Origin: Alloalcanivorax xenomutans | GTDB taxonomy: Bacteria; Pseudomonadota; Gammaproteobacteria; Pseudomonadales; Alcanivoracaceae | Direction: 5' to 3' | Assembly (NCBI RefSeq): GCF_900217905.1 | Contig: NZ_OBMO01000013.1 | Location: 1 to 64,000 of the forward strand | Length of the DNA: 64,000 bases | Part shown: piece after piece, positions 1-10,295 of the stretch | Position numbering within the stretch: position 1 is the first letter of the stretch | How the letters are laid out: every line of letters begins with the position of its first letter | Made by a program: the position numbers and the translations under genes | Notes under the pieces: generated by a model | The model's input: the letters and a program-made list of their open reading frames with translations, nothing else | The model's database searches: none | What the model was told of the DNA's origin: nothing

Positions 1-89
1 CCACAGTCTGTACCCTAGGGTCAGAAGCTTGCCTGGTCCCTCCACCCCGACAAGTCTCTTCTTTCTAAGACTTGCCGGGTAACCATACA

Positions 90-153
90 AGCTTGCCTGC
101 AAGCGAATTGTGTTTCAGGGAAAGATTCGCTTGCAAGCAAGCTCCCACAGCGG
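90..153. repeat. REP-type palindrome upstream of coaE
   Basis: Two 19-nt arms (90-108 and 125-143) are inverted copies with one mismatch, and the second runs into CCCACAGCGG. The same CTGTGGGAGC...GCGAAT motif recurs near 35.7 and 44.2 kb. This is the Pseudomonas-type REP layout. Nothing else in 1-268 looks coding; coaE begins at 269. Confidence 0.7.
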
Positions 154-268
154 CTTCGTGGCAACCCCTTTATGGCCAAGAGGCCGACGGCAGCCCGGGG
201 AGGCGGCGTTCTGGATTTTTCCGGCTCCGCCGTGTAGTTTGCAGACCAGTTCCGGGTGGAGACAGAGC

Positions 269-874
269 ATGTATGTGGTAGGCGTCACCGGTGGCATTGG
301 CAGTGGTAAAACCGCCGCCACCGATTTCCTGGCCCGTCTGGGCATTACCATCGTCGATGCGGATCAGGCATCCCGGATCGTGGTGGAGCCGGGGCAACCG
401 GCACTCCATGCCATCGTCGATCGGTTCGGCGAGCGGATATTGCAGGAAGACGGCACACTCAATCGCCGGGCTCTGCGCGATATCGTATTCAGCAACGATC
501 AGGCTCGGCGGGAGTTGGAAGCGATTACCCATCCGGCCATCGGCGACGAGCTGCGCCGGCAGATCCAGGACAGCGATAGCGACTACACCGTGCTGGTCTC
601 GCCTTTGCTGCTGGAAGGGCGGCAAAAGGACATGACCCATCGCGTTCTGGTGGTCGACGTGCCCGGTGAAATTCAGGTGGCCCGCACCGTGAATCGGGAT
701 CAGGTCCCCATGGAGCAGGTGGAGGCGATCATGCGTGCCCAGCTGTCACGGGAAGAACGCCTGGCCCGGGCCCACGACGTGGTGACCAACGACGGTCCCC
801 TGGAGCGGCTTCATCAGCAACTGGAACAACTGCATCAACGTTATCTGGAGTTAGCCCGACGCCATGGCGGATAA
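269..874 (+). CDS. coaE: Dephospho-CoA kinase
   Basis: Catalyses the last step of coenzyme A synthesis, ATP-dependent phosphorylation of dephospho-CoA, in the cytosol. The 201-residue protein starts [15 protein letters not shown], so the P-loop lies at residues 8-15, and a conserved THPAI segment follows. Length is normal for the family. I chose the ATG at 269 because the P-loop must sit at the N-terminus and GGAGACAG precedes it; in-frame upstream codons run through the REP repeat and look non-coding. It overlaps yacG by 11 bases, so the two are co-transcribed. In Pseudomonas this pair follows pilD, which would lie left of the window. Confidence 0.95.
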   Translation: MYVVGVTGGIGSGKTAATDFLARLGITIVDADQASRIVVEPGQPALHAIVDRFGERILQEDGTLNRRALRDIVFSNDQARRELEAITHPAIGDELRRQIQDSDSDYTVLVSPLLLEGRQKDMTHRVLVVDVPGEIQVARTVNRDQVPMEQVEAIMRAQLSREERLARAHDVVTNDGPLERLHQQLEQLHQRYLELARRHGG

Positions 875-1058
875 CACCACTCGCATCTACCCCTGTCCCC
901 ATTGCAAGAAACCCACCCGCTGGGACGACAATCCCTGGCGGCCGTTTTGCAGCGAACGCTGCAAGATGATCGATCTGGGTGCCTGGGCCTCGGAGCAACA
1001 TGTGATTCCGGGGGATCCGAACGCGCCGGTGGACGATCTCGACGACCCGGAGCGGTAG
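864..1058 (+). CDS. yacG: DNA gyrase inhibitor / zinc-binding protein YacG
   Basis: Small 64-residue zinc-ribbon protein. Cysteines at 11, 14, 29 and 33 form the CxxC...CxxxC site. YacG of E. coli binds GyrB and inhibits DNA gyrase; that role is inferred here from the family. The acidic tail (DDLDDPER) is usual. The ATG lies inside the end of coaE, indicating translational coupling. Its TAG stop is followed directly by the complement of the mutT stop, so the two convergent genes have no spacer and no room for a terminator. Confidence 0.93.
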   Translation: MADNTTRIYPCPHCKKPTRWDDNPWRPFCSERCKMIDLGAWASEQHVIPGDPNAPVDDLDDPER

Positions 1059-2009
1059 TCAATCCACCCCGGGCCAGAAGGCGCGGATACCGGCGACGCC
1101 ATAGGCGCCGTGCTCCCGGGCCGTGCTCAGATCATCCGGGGACAACCCGCCCAGGGCATAAAACACCAGCGGCCGCCCTTCGGTGAGCGCGGCGAAACCG
1201 CCCCATCCCATGGGCGCCACATCGGGATGCGTGGCGGTGGCCGCCACCGGCGATACCACCGCCATGGGGATATCCAGCGCCAGAGCCTGCTCCAGGGCCG
1301 CGGCATCGTGGCATGCGGCGGAGATCACGCCGGTAAACCCGTTCAGTTCCACCGTCGACGCGGCCATCAGAGCCCGGCGGCTCAGATGCAATCCGGCGGC
1401 CCCTTCCCGCGCCGCCAGCGCCGCATCATCCCGGACCCAGAAAGGCAGGCCCCGTTCACGGCAGCACGCCGCCAGCCTCGGCAGTGCCGGACCCTGACTC
1501 CAGCCACGCAGATACACACCCTGCCGTCGCGGGTCCAGCCGCTCCAACCCCTGGACCACGGCTGGCTCCTCGAGCCCCTCGGGCACCACCACCCACTCCG
1601 GCGGCAGTCTCAGTGCCAGCGCCACTGGGCGATTGGCGGCGGGAAACGCGCGCTCGGTGATATCGGCCAGCGGCACCCACTCCACCGGCTGGCCCTCGCG
1701 GCCGTGGGGCTCGCCGCTGTAGCGCCGCACCTCACGGAAATGCAGGGTGACCTTGAGGTCCGGGTAGCGGTGGCGCACGGTCATGAACGGCTCGCATCCG
1801 GTCACATCCAGCCCAAGCTCCTCATGCAGTTCGCGGGCCAGGGCAACGTCGAGAGCCTCTCCCGGCTCCACCTTGCCTCCCGGGAACTCCCAAAGCCCGC
1901 CCTGATGCTTGTGCTCCGGGCGGCGGCTCAGACACAAGCGTCCGTCTCCGTCGCGAATAATGCCCGCCACCACGGTGATTTCCGGAAGGCTCTCATGGGA
2001 ATCAGACAT
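1059..2009 (-). CDS. mutT: Nudix 8-oxo-dGTP diphosphatase fused to a thiamine-phosphate-synthase-like domain
   Basis: 316 residues in two domains. The N-terminal half carries a perfect Nudix box (GX5EX7REXXEEXG, residues 45-66), which hydrolyses oxidised nucleotides such as 8-oxo-dGTP and so prevents transversions. The C-terminal ~170 residues resemble TenI/ThiE TIM barrels. This fusion is common in Pseudomonas relatives at the same place, next to argJ, and the role of the second domain is not settled. The gene starts two bases after the argJ stop and is probably read with argJ and secA. Confidence 0.9.
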   Translation of the reverse strand: MSDSHESLPEITVVAGIIRDGDGRLCLSRRPEHKHQGGLWEFPGGKVEPGEALDVALARELHEELGLDVTGCEPFMTVRHRYPDLKVTLHFREVRRYSGEPHGREGQPVEWVPLADITERAFPAANRPVALALRLPPEWVVVPEGLEEPAVVQGLERLDPRRQGVYLRGWSQGPALPRLAACCRERGLPFWVRDDAALAAREGAAGLHLSRRALMAASTVELNGFTGVISAACHDAAALEQALALDIPMAVVSPVAATATHPDVAPMGWGGFAALTEGRPLVFYALGGLSPDDLSTAREHGAYGVAGIRAFWPGVD

Positions 2010-2011
2010 GG

Positions 2012-3217
2012 TCAGGTACGATACTCGGCGTTGATTTTCACGTAGTCATAGCTGAAATCACAGGTCCACATTTGCCCCCGGCCCGCTCCCGCCGCCAGGT
2101 CCACACGGATGGTGATTTCCGGACGCGCCATGACGGCGGCGCCGCGTTCCTCGGTGTACTCATCGTCGACGCCACCTTCATTGACGATACGAACCTCATC
2201 CAGCCAGATCGCCACCCGGCTCACGTCAAGGGTATCGATCGGCGCGCGCCCCACAGCGGCCAGAATACGGCCCCAGTTGGGGTCGGAGGCAAACAGGGCG
2301 GTTTTGACCAGCGGGGAATGAGCAATGGTTTCCGCCACCACCAGGGCATCACCGTCGCTGGCGGCGCCTTCCACTTGAATCTCAACGAACTTGGAGGCCC
2401 CCTCAGCATCGCGGATCAGGGCCTGGGCCAGCTCCACGAACACCTGCTCCAGCGCCTGGAACACCAAGCGGGCAGCCTCGCTGTCCTGCTGCTCGATCGG
2501 CGCCGCCCCGGACTGGCCGGTGGCGATCAGAATGCAGGCGTCATTGGTGGAGGTGTCACCATCCACGGTGATGCGATTAAACGAAGCATCCGCCAACTGG
2601 CGCACCCAGCGATCCAGCAACGGCTTGGCGATATCCGCGTCGGTGGCGATGTAACCCAGCATGGTGGCCATGTTCGGTTTGATCATGCCCGCTCCCTTGG
2701 CGATGCCGGTGATGTTCACCGGCACACCGCCAAGCTCCAGGCGGCGGCTGGCCACTTTCGGCACCGTGTCGGTGGTCATGATGCCTTCGGCGGCACGCCC
2801 CCAGCCATGCTCATCAAGAGTCTCCAGCGCCGCCGGCAAGCCGTTTTCGAACGGTTCCATGGCGAACGGTTCACCAATCACGCCGGTGGAAAACGGCAGC
2901 ACTTCAGCCGGGTGGCACAGAGCCAGCTCCGACAGCAGCACGCAGGTCTCCTCACACAGAGCCAGCCCCTTGTCACCGGTACCGGCATTGGCATAGCCGG
3001 TGTTGATCATCAGGTAGCGAGGCGCTTTTTCCGTCAGGTTACGGCGTGCCACCTGTACCGGCGCGGCCTGGAAGCGGTTGCGGGTGAATACGCCGGCGGC
3101 ACGGCTGCCCGGCGCCAGCTCGATCACCACCAGGTCCTTACGTTGGGCTTTTTTAATGCCCGCTTCCACCGCGGCCAGGCGCACGCCGGCCACCGGAAAC
3201 CACTGCGACTGCGTCAT
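2012..3217 (-). CDS. argJ: Bifunctional ornithine acetyltransferase / N-acetylglutamate synthase
   Basis: ArgJ transfers acetyl from N-acetylornithine to glutamate in the arginine cycle; bifunctional forms also use acetyl-CoA. The 401-residue precursor has the KGAGMIKPNMATML motif, where Thr185 is the expected autoproteolytic nucleophile splitting it into alpha and beta chains. The ATG at 3217 is preferred: AAGGA sits 6-7 bases upstream and the product begins MTQSQWFPV, as is usual. An ATG at 3241 in frame lacks a comparable site. It lies between secA and mutT on the same strand. Confidence 0.95.
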   Translation of the reverse strand: MTQSQWFPVAGVRLAAVEAGIKKAQRKDLVVIELAPGSRAAGVFTRNRFQAAPVQVARRNLTEKAPRYLMINTGYANAGTGDKGLALCEETCVLLSELALCHPAEVLPFSTGVIGEPFAMEPFENGLPAALETLDEHGWGRAAEGIMTTDTVPKVASRRLELGGVPVNITGIAKGAGMIKPNMATMLGYIATDADIAKPLLDRWVRQLADASFNRITVDGDTSTNDACILIATGQSGAAPIEQQDSEAARLVFQALEQVFVELAQALIRDAEGASKFVEIQVEGAASDGDALVVAETIAHSPLVKTALFASDPNWGRILAAVGRAPIDTLDVSRVAIWLDEVRIVNEGGVDDEYTEERGAAVMARPEITIRVDLAAGAGRGQMWTCDFSYDYVKINAEYRT

Positions 3218-3302
3218 GTTCGATCCTTCACCAAGGGTCATGGAATGATGCGGGCCACCTGTTCGCGACCCTGATTGATAGCATGGCCTTTCCGGGCCGA
3301 AA

Positions 3303-3338
3303 GGGGCAAGGCCCCCGAAAGGGGCAAGGCCCCCGAAC
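3303..3338. repeat. Two tandem 18-bp hairpin units between secA and argJ
   Basis: The unit GGGGCAAGGCCCCCGAAA occurs twice in direct succession (last base C in copy two). Each unit can fold as GGGGC-AA-GCCCC. The pair sits between the secA stop side and the argJ start, next to a longer hairpin. Read leftward it lies in the secA-argJ mRNA spacer and may weaken read-through or slow RNA decay. Confidence 0.55.
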
Positions 3339-3341
3339 GCA

Positions 3342-3366
3342 CCAACCCCGCCGATGGCGGGGTTGG
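3342..3366 (-). terminator. Perfect 11-bp stem after secA, no U-run
   Basis: CCAACCCCGCC and GGCGGGGTTGG form a perfect 11-bp stem with a GAT loop, 39 bases beyond the secA stop. No T-run follows on the transcribed strand, so it may be an attenuating or RNA-stabilising hairpin rather than a full intrinsic terminator. Confidence 0.5.
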
Positions 3367-3404
3367 ATGGGAAAGCGCTCTCCCCTCGCGGGGAACCGCC
3401 ATGA

Positions 3405-6137
3405 TCACGTTTCCAGACGGCCGCAGCAGTGCTTGTACTTCTTGCCGGAACCGCAAATACAGGGTTCATTGCGGCCCACTTTGCGGCCTTCGCGTACCAC
3501 CGGCTGGGCCACCCGCGGCGGCCCCTGGGTCTGGATACCGTCGCCGGACGCGGTGGGCGCGGCCATCTGCTCTTGTTGCGCCTTCATCCGCTCCGCCTGT
3601 ATCCGGGCTTCTTCCTGGCGCTGGGCTTCCAGCCGTTCCACTTCGTCGTCGCGCCGCACCTCGAAATTATGCAGCACGCGAATCAGCTCGTGCTGGATCT
3701 GATTCAGCATGGCCTGGAACAGCTCGAAGGCTTCCTTCTTGTATTCCTGTTTCGGGTTCTTCTGCGCATAGCCGCGCAAGTGGATGCCCTGGCGCAGATG
3801 ATCCATGCTGGCCAGATGATCTTTCCAATGACGGTCAAGGATCTGCAGCATCAGGTGTTTTTCGATCTGGCGCAGGGTTTCCTCGCCAACTTCCTGCTCC
3901 TTGCGGCGGTATTCCTCTTCCATGGTCTCGATGACCTTTTCCACCACCCCGTCGATGTGCAGCCCGGTATCTTCCTTCAACCACTGGCTTACCGGTGCCC
4001 GGCAGCTGTACTCGCTCGCCAGGGTACGCTCCAGTCCATCCACATCCCACTGATCTTCCACCGAACCGGGCGGCATGTAGGCATGAATTTCATCCGGCAT
4101 CACGTCACGGCGGATGCTCTCAATGGAAGACGCCAGGCTCTCGGATTCCAGAATCTGCTCGCGCTGGCTGTACACCACGCGGCGCTGGTCATTGGCCACG
4201 TTATCGTATTCAAGCAGGTTCTTCCGGATATCGAAGTTGCGCGCTTCCACCTTGCGCTGGGCATTCTCGATGGCACGGGTCACCCAGCGGTGCTCGATGG
4301 CCTCTCCGTCCTTCAGACCCAGTGAACGCATCATGTTACGTACCCGGTCGGAGGCGAAGATGCGCATCAGGTCATCTTCCATGGACAGGAAAAAGCGGGT
4401 GTAACCCGGATCGCCCTGACGGCCGGCGCGGCCACGCAGCTGGTTGTCGATACGGCGGGATTCGTGCCGCTCGGAGCCGATGATATGCAGGCCGCCGGCC
4501 TCCAGCACCCTGGCGTGATTGTCCCGCCATTCCTCCCGGATCTTCTGCGCCTCCGCCCCATCCGGATCCTCGAGATGCTTGATCTGCTCCTCGGGATTGC
4601 CGCCGAGCACGATATCGGTACCGCGGCCGGCCATGTTGGTGGCGATGGTCACGGTGCCCGGCCGGCCGGCCTGAGCAATGATCTGGGCTTCACGTTCGTG
4701 CTGCTTGGCGTTCAGCACCTGGTGTTTGATCTTGTCCTGATTGAGGCGATGGGACAGGTATTCGGAGGCCTCGATGGTGGCGGTACCCACCAGCACCGGC
4801 GCGCCTTTCTCGACACACTGTTTCACCTCGTCGACGATCGCTTCGAATTTTTCCTTCAGTGTCAGGTAGACCAGATCGTTGGCGTCGATCCGCGCCATCG
4901 GACGGTTGGTGGGGATCACCACCACGTCCATGCCGTAGATCTGGCGAAACTCCACTGCCTCGGTGTCGGCGGTACCGGTCATGCCGGAGAGTTTGTCGTA
5001 AAGGCGGAAGTAGTTCTGGAACGTGGTCGAGGCGAGCGTCTGGTTCTCCTGCTGGATGCGCACCCCTTCCTTGGCTTCCACCGCCTGGTGGATGCCGTCG
5101 GACCAGCGCCGGCCCGGCATGGTCCGGCCGGTGTGCTCGTCGACGATGACGATCTGGTCATTCTGCACCACATACTCCCGGTCCCGGTGGAACAAGGCGT
5201 GGGCCTTGAGGGCGGCGTGCACGTGATGAAGCAGCGTCAGGTTATGGGCCGCGTACAGGCTCTCCCCTTGCTCCAGCAGATCGTTCTCCACCAGCAACGA
5301 CTCAATCAGTTGGTGGCCTTCCTCGGTCAGTTCCACCTGCCGCTGCTTTTCATCGATCACATAGTGACCTGTTTCATCGCCCTCTTCCGGCTGCGGCCGG
5401 AGCCGCGGCATCAGCAGATTGACCTGGCGATACAGTTCGGAGGAATCGGAAGCGGGGCCGGAAATGATCAACGGGGTACGGGCTTCGTCGATGAGGATGG
5501 AGTCCACTTCATCGACGATGGCGAAATTGAGTTTGCGTTGCACCCGGTCTTCCAACCGGAACGCCATGTTGTCACGCAGATAGTCGAAGCCGTATTCATT
5601 GTTGGTACCGTAAATAATGTCGGAACCATAGGCTTCGCGTTTTTCCGGCGCCGGCTGCTGGGAGTAAATAATGCCGACGCTGAGGCCGAGAAACTCGTAC
5701 AGGGGACGCATCCAGTTGGCGTCCCGCTCGGCCAGGTATTCGTTCACGGTCACCACGTGCACGCCCAGACCGGACAGGGCGTTGAGGTAAGCCGGCAAGG
5801 TCGCGGTGAGAGTTTTACCTTCACCAGTACGCATCTCGGCGATACGCCCCTCGTGCAACGCGATCCCGCCCAGCAGCTGCACATCGAAATGGCGCATCCC
5901 CATGATACGGGTGGCGGCCTCGCGGACCACGGCGAACGCTTCCGGCAACAGTTCATCCAGCGTCTTGCCCTCGGCGAAGGCGGCCCTCAATTCGCCAGTC
6001 TTGGCTTTCAGCGCCTCGTCATCCAGTTTGGCCATGTCGTCACCAAGCGCGTTGATCGCCGTGACCAGGCGGCTCATACGCTTGAGTTCACGGTCATTCT
6101 TGGTGCCGAAGACTTTCTTTGCGATGGAAGACAGCAT
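3405..6137 (-). CDS. secA: Preprotein translocase ATPase SecA
   Basis: The motor that drives unfolded preproteins through SecYEG. 910 residues, the usual length. Walker A is MRTGEGKT (Lys108); a [17 protein letters not shown]-type motif follows; the C-terminus has the zinc-binding SEC-C motif [13 protein letters not shown] that contacts SecB and phospholipid. I take the ATG at 6137 ([11 protein letters not shown]), the standard SecA N-terminus, over one seven codons upstream. It lies 185 bases downstream of the M23 peptidase gene and upstream of argJ, as in Pseudomonas. Confidence 0.97.
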   Translation of the reverse strand: MLSSIAKKVFGTKNDRELKRMSRLVTAINALGDDMAKLDDEALKAKTGELRAAFAEGKTLDELLPEAFAVVREAATRIMGMRHFDVQLLGGIALHEGRIAEMRTGEGKTLTATLPAYLNALSGLGVHVVTVNEYLAERDANWMRPLYEFLGLSVGIIYSQQPAPEKREAYGSDIIYGTNNEYGFDYLRDNMAFRLEDRVQRKLNFAIVDEVDSILIDEARTPLIISGPASDSSELYRQVNLLMPRLRPQPEEGDETGHYVIDEKQRQVELTEEGHQLIESLLVENDLLEQGESLYAAHNLTLLHHVHAALKAHALFHRDREYVVQNDQIVIVDEHTGRTMPGRRWSDGIHQAVEAKEGVRIQQENQTLASTTFQNYFRLYDKLSGMTGTADTEAVEFRQIYGMDVVVIPTNRPMARIDANDLVYLTLKEKFEAIVDEVKQCVEKGAPVLVGTATIEASEYLSHRLNQDKIKHQVLNAKQHEREAQIIAQAGRPGTVTIATNMAGRGTDIVLGGNPEEQIKHLEDPDGAEAQKIREEWRDNHARVLEAGGLHIIGSERHESRRIDNQLRGRAGRQGDPGYTRFFLSMEDDLMRIFASDRVRNMMRSLGLKDGEAIEHRWVTRAIENAQRKVEARNFDIRKNLLEYDNVANDQRRVVYSQREQILESESLASSIESIRRDVMPDEIHAYMPPGSVEDQWDVDGLERTLASEYSCRAPVSQWLKEDTGLHIDGVVEKVIETMEEEYRRKEQEVGEETLRQIEKHLMLQILDRHWKDHLASMDHLRQGIHLRGYAQKNPKQEYKKEAFELFQAMLNQIQHELIRVLHNFEVRRDDEVERLEAQRQEEARIQAERMKAQQEQMAAPTASGDGIQTQGPPRVAQPVVREGRKVGRNEPCICGSGKKYKHCCGRLET

Positions 6138-6322
6138 GAAACGTCCGTTTTTTCTCAATGGGTGGAGCAGAGCGCCCCGCGCTAAGGAGGGATCATTCTA
6201 CTCACGAGATTGGGTAGGGGCGACCATAATTCAAGCCTTGGGCGGAGGAATCAAGACCCGGGTGACGGCCCCGGGCCATTGGGGGCGCTTGACAGCACCC
6301 CGGTTCTCACCCGCTTCCGCCG

Positions 6323-7249
6323 TTAGCGGCGCGCCCGGGCAATATAGGGGGAGGGATCCACCTGCTGGCCGTTCTTCAACACTTCATAGTGCACATGGGG
6401 ACCGGTGGAACGGCCGCTGGTGCCGACGATAGCGACGGTATCACCGGTGCGCACGATATCTCCCACTTCCACGGTGACACTCTTGGCGTGGGCATAGCGG
6501 GAACTGATACCGTTACCGTGATTGATTTCCACCAACTGCCCGTAGCCGGTTTTCTTGCCAGCGAAGGTGACGACACCGGACGCGGTGGCAATGATCGGCG
6601 ACCCGTCCCGGGCGGCGAAATCCACGCCCTTGTGCCAGGCCACCCGGCCACTGAACGGATCGGTGCGGCGGCCATAGCGGCTGGACATCCAGCCATGCGG
6701 AATCGGCCGGCCGGACAGGAAGGTTTCATCCTTGAGCTGGCGATTGGCCAACAGCTTTTCCAGGATGTCCAACTGTTGCTCGCGCCGCTGCAAAGCACTG
6801 GTCACCCGCTCCAGCTCCTGCATGAACGACGGCGGCGTAAAGCTGCTGCTGCCCTCCACTTCCGGACCGCCGATGGCCGGGGCGCTGCTGAAATCGAATT
6901 CCTGGCTGTCGATGCCGGCCACGTCCACCAGACGTTCCCCGAGAGCATCCAGACGCACCAGTCGTGCTTCGGTGTCCGCCAGTTGCAGGGTCAAGGCGCG
7001 AAACTGTTCCGCGCTGAGACGGGACAGGTCCGCCACTTCACGCTTCTGCTCGTCAAGTTCGCTCTGGAACCGCTCGGCCACGGCTTCGGTGTACGCCGGC
7101 GGCGCCAGTTTGTAATTCAGCCAATAAGCGCCGGTACCCAGGGCCACCGGCAGCGCCACCATTATGAAAAGCGCCAGATACAGCCAGGATCGGGACAACT
7201 GCACCGATCGGGCATGGCCGCCCTTGCTGTTAAGCCATATGATGTTCAT
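6323..7249 (-). CDS. M23 family metallopeptidase, membrane-anchored
   Basis: 308 residues. A membrane segment near residues 20-42 is followed by a coiled-coil stretch (about 60-120) and a C-terminal LytM/M23 domain. The domain has HKGVDFAA (zinc-binding His and Asp) and HVHYEV (HxH), so catalytic residues are kept and it should cleave peptidoglycan cross-bridges in the periplasm, like MepM. Its place between dciA and secA matches a conserved pseudomonad gene. It is divergent from dciA, with 238 bases between the starts. Confidence 0.88.
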   Translation of the reverse strand: MNIIWLNSKGGHARSVQLSRSWLYLALFIMVALPVALGTGAYWLNYKLAPPAYTEAVAERFQSELDEQKREVADLSRLSAEQFRALTLQLADTEARLVRLDALGERLVDVAGIDSQEFDFSSAPAIGGPEVEGSSSFTPPSFMQELERVTSALQRREQQLDILEKLLANRQLKDETFLSGRPIPHGWMSSRYGRRTDPFSGRVAWHKGVDFAARDGSPIIATASGVVTFAGKKTGYGQLVEINHGNGISSRYAHAKSVTVEVGDIVRTGDTVAIVGTSGRSTGPHVHYEVLKNGQQVDPSPYIARARR

Positions 7250-7487
7250 GAGTGTGGAAACACCCCTTCCAAAAAGTCTTCAGGCCAACGGTCCGAGGGC
7301 CCACGGAATATCCATTCATAAATGACAATGCCGGTGGTGCCGGGCGGCACCGTCCCCCGCTGGTCTCCCCGGTTTCCTTCGTGCCACCCGGCCGGTTATG
7401 GTCTGGCCGTGGTTCGACGAGCCCGGTGTAGCTGGCGAGAGACTTATCGTTTTTTTTACAATTAGCCGGGTAGTGTAAGGAAATACC

Positions 7488-7952
7488 ATGGCCAACACAA
7501 ACCGGCCCCAAAACCTCGGGGCGCTGCTCAAACGCCACCCCAGACTGGGGCGGCTGGCGTCCAATGCCCGCGCCCAGCCCGCGCCCTCTCAAAGCCGGGA
7601 TCCGCGAGCGTGCCTGCCGCCCGCGCTGCGTGACCGGGTCATGCTGGTGGAAGAATCGCAGCGCTGGCTGGCGCTGGTGGAAAACAGCGCCACCGCGCAG
7701 TTGTTGCGCTTCCATCTGCCCCGGCTGCAACGGGCTCTGCCCGGCGGCGCCAGCGTCAAAATCGTGGTGACCGGGCGGCGCCAGCTTGACGGCGGCTCCT
7801 CCACGCACGCCATGGATGAAGGCAAATACCGTGCCATGGGGCCGGTTCTGGATGAGGAAAGTGCGGCTCATATTGCTCGCGCGGCGCGTGACATGGACGA
7901 TCCGGGCCTGCGTGAGGCCCTGGCCCGATTGGCCAGCCGGGTCAAAAAGTGA
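7488..7952 (+). CDS. dciA: DUF721 protein, replicative helicase operator DciA
   Basis: 154 residues of the DUF721/DciA family. DciA is the ancestral helicase-interacting factor needed to load DnaB at replication start in bacteria without DnaC or DnaI. Typical features are an N-terminal LGALLKRHP segment and a KH-like core around WLALVENSATAQLLRFHLP. The ATG has AAGGA eight bases upstream. TACAAT at 7457-7462 could be its -10, without a clear -35. It stands divergent from the M23 peptidase and convergent with lpxC, the usual gammaproteobacterial position. Confidence 0.85.
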   Translation: MANTNRPQNLGALLKRHPRLGRLASNARAQPAPSQSRDPRACLPPALRDRVMLVEESQRWLALVENSATAQLLRFHLPRLQRALPGGASVKIVVTGRRQLDGGSSTHAMDEGKYRAMGPVLDEESAAHIARAARDMDDPGLREALARLASRVKK

Positions 7953-7982
7953 CGAAAAGGGTCATTTGGAGGGCGTAATTGC

Positions 7983-8014
7983 CCACCCCGGCCGCGGGAG
8001 GGTGGCCGGGGTGG
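7983..8014. terminator. Bidirectional hairpin between dciA and lpxC
   Basis: CCACCCCGGCC pairs perfectly with GGCCGGGGTGG around a 10-base loop, midway between the converging stop codons of dciA (7952) and lpxC (8032). No U-run on either side, but the position and 11-bp GC stem fit a shared terminator. Confidence 0.65.
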
Positions 8015-8031
8015 ATCGGGGAAGCGCACCG

Positions 8032-8946
8032 TTATTCGGCGGTGGCCAAAGGTCCAGCGTAGGAGATCGGCGCCGCGTCAGCGTCCTCGAACGTCACCAC
8101 TTCGTAGGCGTCCGGCTGGCTCAGCAGTTCGCGCAGCAGGGCGTTGTTCAAAGCGTGACCGGACTTGTGGCCCACGAATTCGCCAATCAGGCTGTAGCCC
8201 AACTGATACAGGTCGCCGATGGCGTCCAGCATCTTGTGCTTCACGAATTCGTCGTCGTAACGCAGACCGTCCTCGTTAAGGATGCGGTATTCGTCCACCA
8301 CGATGGCATTGTCGACACTGCCGCCCAACGCCAGGTTCTGGCTGCGCAGGAACTCGATATCACGCATGAACCCGAAGGTCCGGGCGCGCGCCACTTCCTT
8401 CACGAACGAGGTCGTGGAGAAATCGATGCTCGCCAGCTGATCGCGTTCCTCGAAGACCGGGTGGTCGAATTCGATCGAGAAAGTCACCTTGAACCCGTCA
8501 AAAGGCACGAAAGTGGCAACCTTGTCGCCTTCTTTCACCGTCACCTTCTTCTTGATCCGGATGAACTTCTTGGCCGCCTCCTGCTCACGGATACCCGCGG
8601 ACTGCAGCAGGAACACGAAGGGCCCGGCACTGCCATCCATGATCGGGACTTCCGGTGCCGACAACTCCACATAGGCGTTATCGACTCCCAGCCCCGCCAT
8701 GGCGGAGAGCAAATGCTCAACCGTGCCCACCTTGACGCCGTTCTGCACCAGGGTCGTGGACAAGGTGGTTTCGCCCACACTGTGGGCCCCCGCCTTGATC
8801 TCCACTACCGGGTCCAGATCCACGCGGCGAAACACGATGCCAGTGTCCACCGGCGCCGGACGTACCGTCAGGTAGACTTTCTCACCGGTATGCAACCCTA
8901 CGCCGGTGGCGCGGATTACGTTTTTGAGTGTTCGTTGTCTGATCAT
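8032..8946 (-). CDS. lpxC: UDP-3-O-acyl-N-acetylglucosamine deacetylase
   Basis: The committed zinc-dependent step of lipid A synthesis. 304 residues, normal length. Visible motifs are the N-terminal [10 protein letters not shown], the zinc-site region [18 protein letters not shown], and [11 protein letters not shown], which supplies the other His and the Asp zinc ligands. The protein tail (AGPLATAE) is where FtsH-type degradation acts in E. coli. It is the last gene of the dcw cluster, 85 codon-free bases plus a leader after ftsZ, and probably has its own promoter as well as read-through. Confidence 0.96.
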   Translation of the reverse strand: MIRQRTLKNVIRATGVGLHTGEKVYLTVRPAPVDTGIVFRRVDLDPVVEIKAGAHSVGETTLSTTLVQNGVKVGTVEHLLSAMAGLGVDNAYVELSAPEVPIMDGSAGPFVFLLQSAGIREQEAAKKFIRIKKKVTVKEGDKVATFVPFDGFKVTFSIEFDHPVFEERDQLASIDFSTTSFVKEVARARTFGFMRDIEFLRSQNLALGGSVDNAIVVDEYRILNEDGLRYDDEFVKHKMLDAIGDLYQLGYSLIGEFVGHKSGHALNNALLRELLSQPDAYEVVTFEDADAAPISYAGPLATAE

Positions 8947-9083
8947 CGATCCGTCACAAAGCTACCGGTATCCTGAAAAATAAGGATACTGCCATCCTCG
9001 AAGCGTTATAAGAGGATAAGTATACCCAAAATCCCCTTACCGCACCATTGACCGTGCCTATCGCGCCGTTAGCCGCGCCGCCG
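8947..9083 (-). promoter_or_regulatory. ftsZ-lpxC spacer with possible lpxC promoter and hairpin
   Basis: On the lpxC strand TATACT (9019-9024) is a good -10 match, but no strong -35 lies 16-18 bases before it. Downstream, GTATCCT and AGGATAC (8968-8974 and 8983-8989) form a 7-bp stem in the presumed lpxC leader. A second stem, GCCGTCA/TGACGGC at 9080-9100, overlaps the ftsZ stop codon. Confidence 0.35.
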
Positions 9084-10247
9084 TCAGTCGGCCTGACGGC
9101 GGAGGAAGGTCGGGATATCAATGAAGTCCAGATCTTCCGCGGTATTCACCGCGCCACGGCCGGAACCGCCCATGCTTTGCTGCACGGCACGACGGCGCTC
9201 GACGGCGGGACGCTCCAGGTCGTTGTAATCGACCCGGCCTTCCGCGCCCAGAGGGTTCTGACGGCCACGCACCACTTTCAGTTCCTGCTGGGCACCCAAA
9301 CCGGTGGCGACCACCGTTACGCTGATATTGTCGCCCATATCCGGATCGATGGCCGTGCCGATGATCACATTGGCTTCCTCGCTGGCCAGCTCGCTGACGA
9401 TGTCACCCACCTCGGAGAACTCATCCAGAGCGATGGACTCGTTGGCGGTGATGTTGATCAGGATGCCGCGGGCGCCACGCAGATCCACATCCTCCAGCAG
9501 CGGGCTGGAAATGGCGGCCTGAGCGGCTTCGGCGGCTCGGTTGTCGCCGGTGGCGATACCGGTGCCCATCATAGCGGTACCCAGCTCACTCATCACCGTG
9601 CGCACGTCGGCGAAGTCGACGTTGATCATACCGGGCCGGACGATCAGGTCGGCGATCCCTTTCACCGCGCCCTGCAGTACTTCGTTGGCCGCTTTGAACG
9701 CGTCCAGCAGGGTGGTGGAACCGCCCAGCACCGACTGCAGCTTCTCGTTGGGGATGGTGATCAGGGAGTGCACCTGGTCACGCAGAGCCTGGATGCCTTC
9801 CTGGGCGGAGCGCATGCGCTTCTTGCCCTCGAACGGGAACGGTTTGGTCACCACCGCCACCGTGAGGATACCCAGTTCCTTGGCGATCTCGGCCACCACC
9901 GGCGCCGCGCCGGTACCGGTACCACCGCCCATGCCGGCGGTGACGAATACCATGTCCGCGCCGTCGAGCAACTCGGCGATGCGGTCACGGTCCTCCAGCG
10001 CCGCCTGCCGGCCGATTTCCGGGTTGGCACCGGCACCCAGACCCTTGGTCACCTGGCTGCCCAGCTGAATCACGGTCTTGGCCGAGGAGTTGCGCAGGGC
10101 CTGTGCGTCGGTATTGGCGCAAATGAAATCCACGCCTTCCACGTTAGAGCGCACCATGTGGTCCACGGCGTTGCCGCCGCCGCCACCAACGCCCACCACT
10201 TTGATCACCGCGCCATGGGGTACGGAATCTTCCAGTTTGAATTGCAT
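9084..10247 (-). CDS. ftsZ: Cell division GTPase FtsZ
   Basis: Tubulin-like GTPase that assembles the Z-ring at mid-cell. 387 residues. The GTP-binding signature GGGTGTG is at residues 107-113 and the T7-loop catalytic NVDFAD near residue 207. A variable linker leads to the C-terminal peptide DIPTFLRRQAD, the docking site for FtsA and ZipA. GGAG stands upstream of the ATG. It follows ftsA by 91 bases, the largest gap in this part of the cluster, which contains a 9-bp GC hairpin. Confidence 0.97.
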   Translation of the reverse strand: MQFKLEDSVPHGAVIKVVGVGGGGGNAVDHMVRSNVEGVDFICANTDAQALRNSSAKTVIQLGSQVTKGLGAGANPEIGRQAALEDRDRIAELLDGADMVFVTAGMGGGTGTGAAPVVAEIAKELGILTVAVVTKPFPFEGKKRMRSAQEGIQALRDQVHSLITIPNEKLQSVLGGSTTLLDAFKAANEVLQGAVKGIADLIVRPGMINVDFADVRTVMSELGTAMMGTGIATGDNRAAEAAQAAISSPLLEDVDLRGARGILINITANESIALDEFSEVGDIVSELASEEANVIIGTAIDPDMGDNISVTVVATGLGAQQELKVVRGRQNPLGAEGRVDYNDLERPAVERRRAVQQSMGGSGRGAVNTAEDLDFIDIPTFLRRQAD

Positions 10248-10295
10248 AATTGATCTCCCGCTTGTTGCTTCCCTGGTACTGCTGTTTTTTCAATT

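Noticed and set aside
72-281. Short plus-strand open frame before coaE
   Set aside because: It starts in the REP repeat and overlaps the coaE start without a ribosome site.
4464-6185. Long plus-strand open frame opposite secA
   Set aside because: GC-rich codon third positions leave long antisense frames open; secA on the other strand is full length with all motifs.
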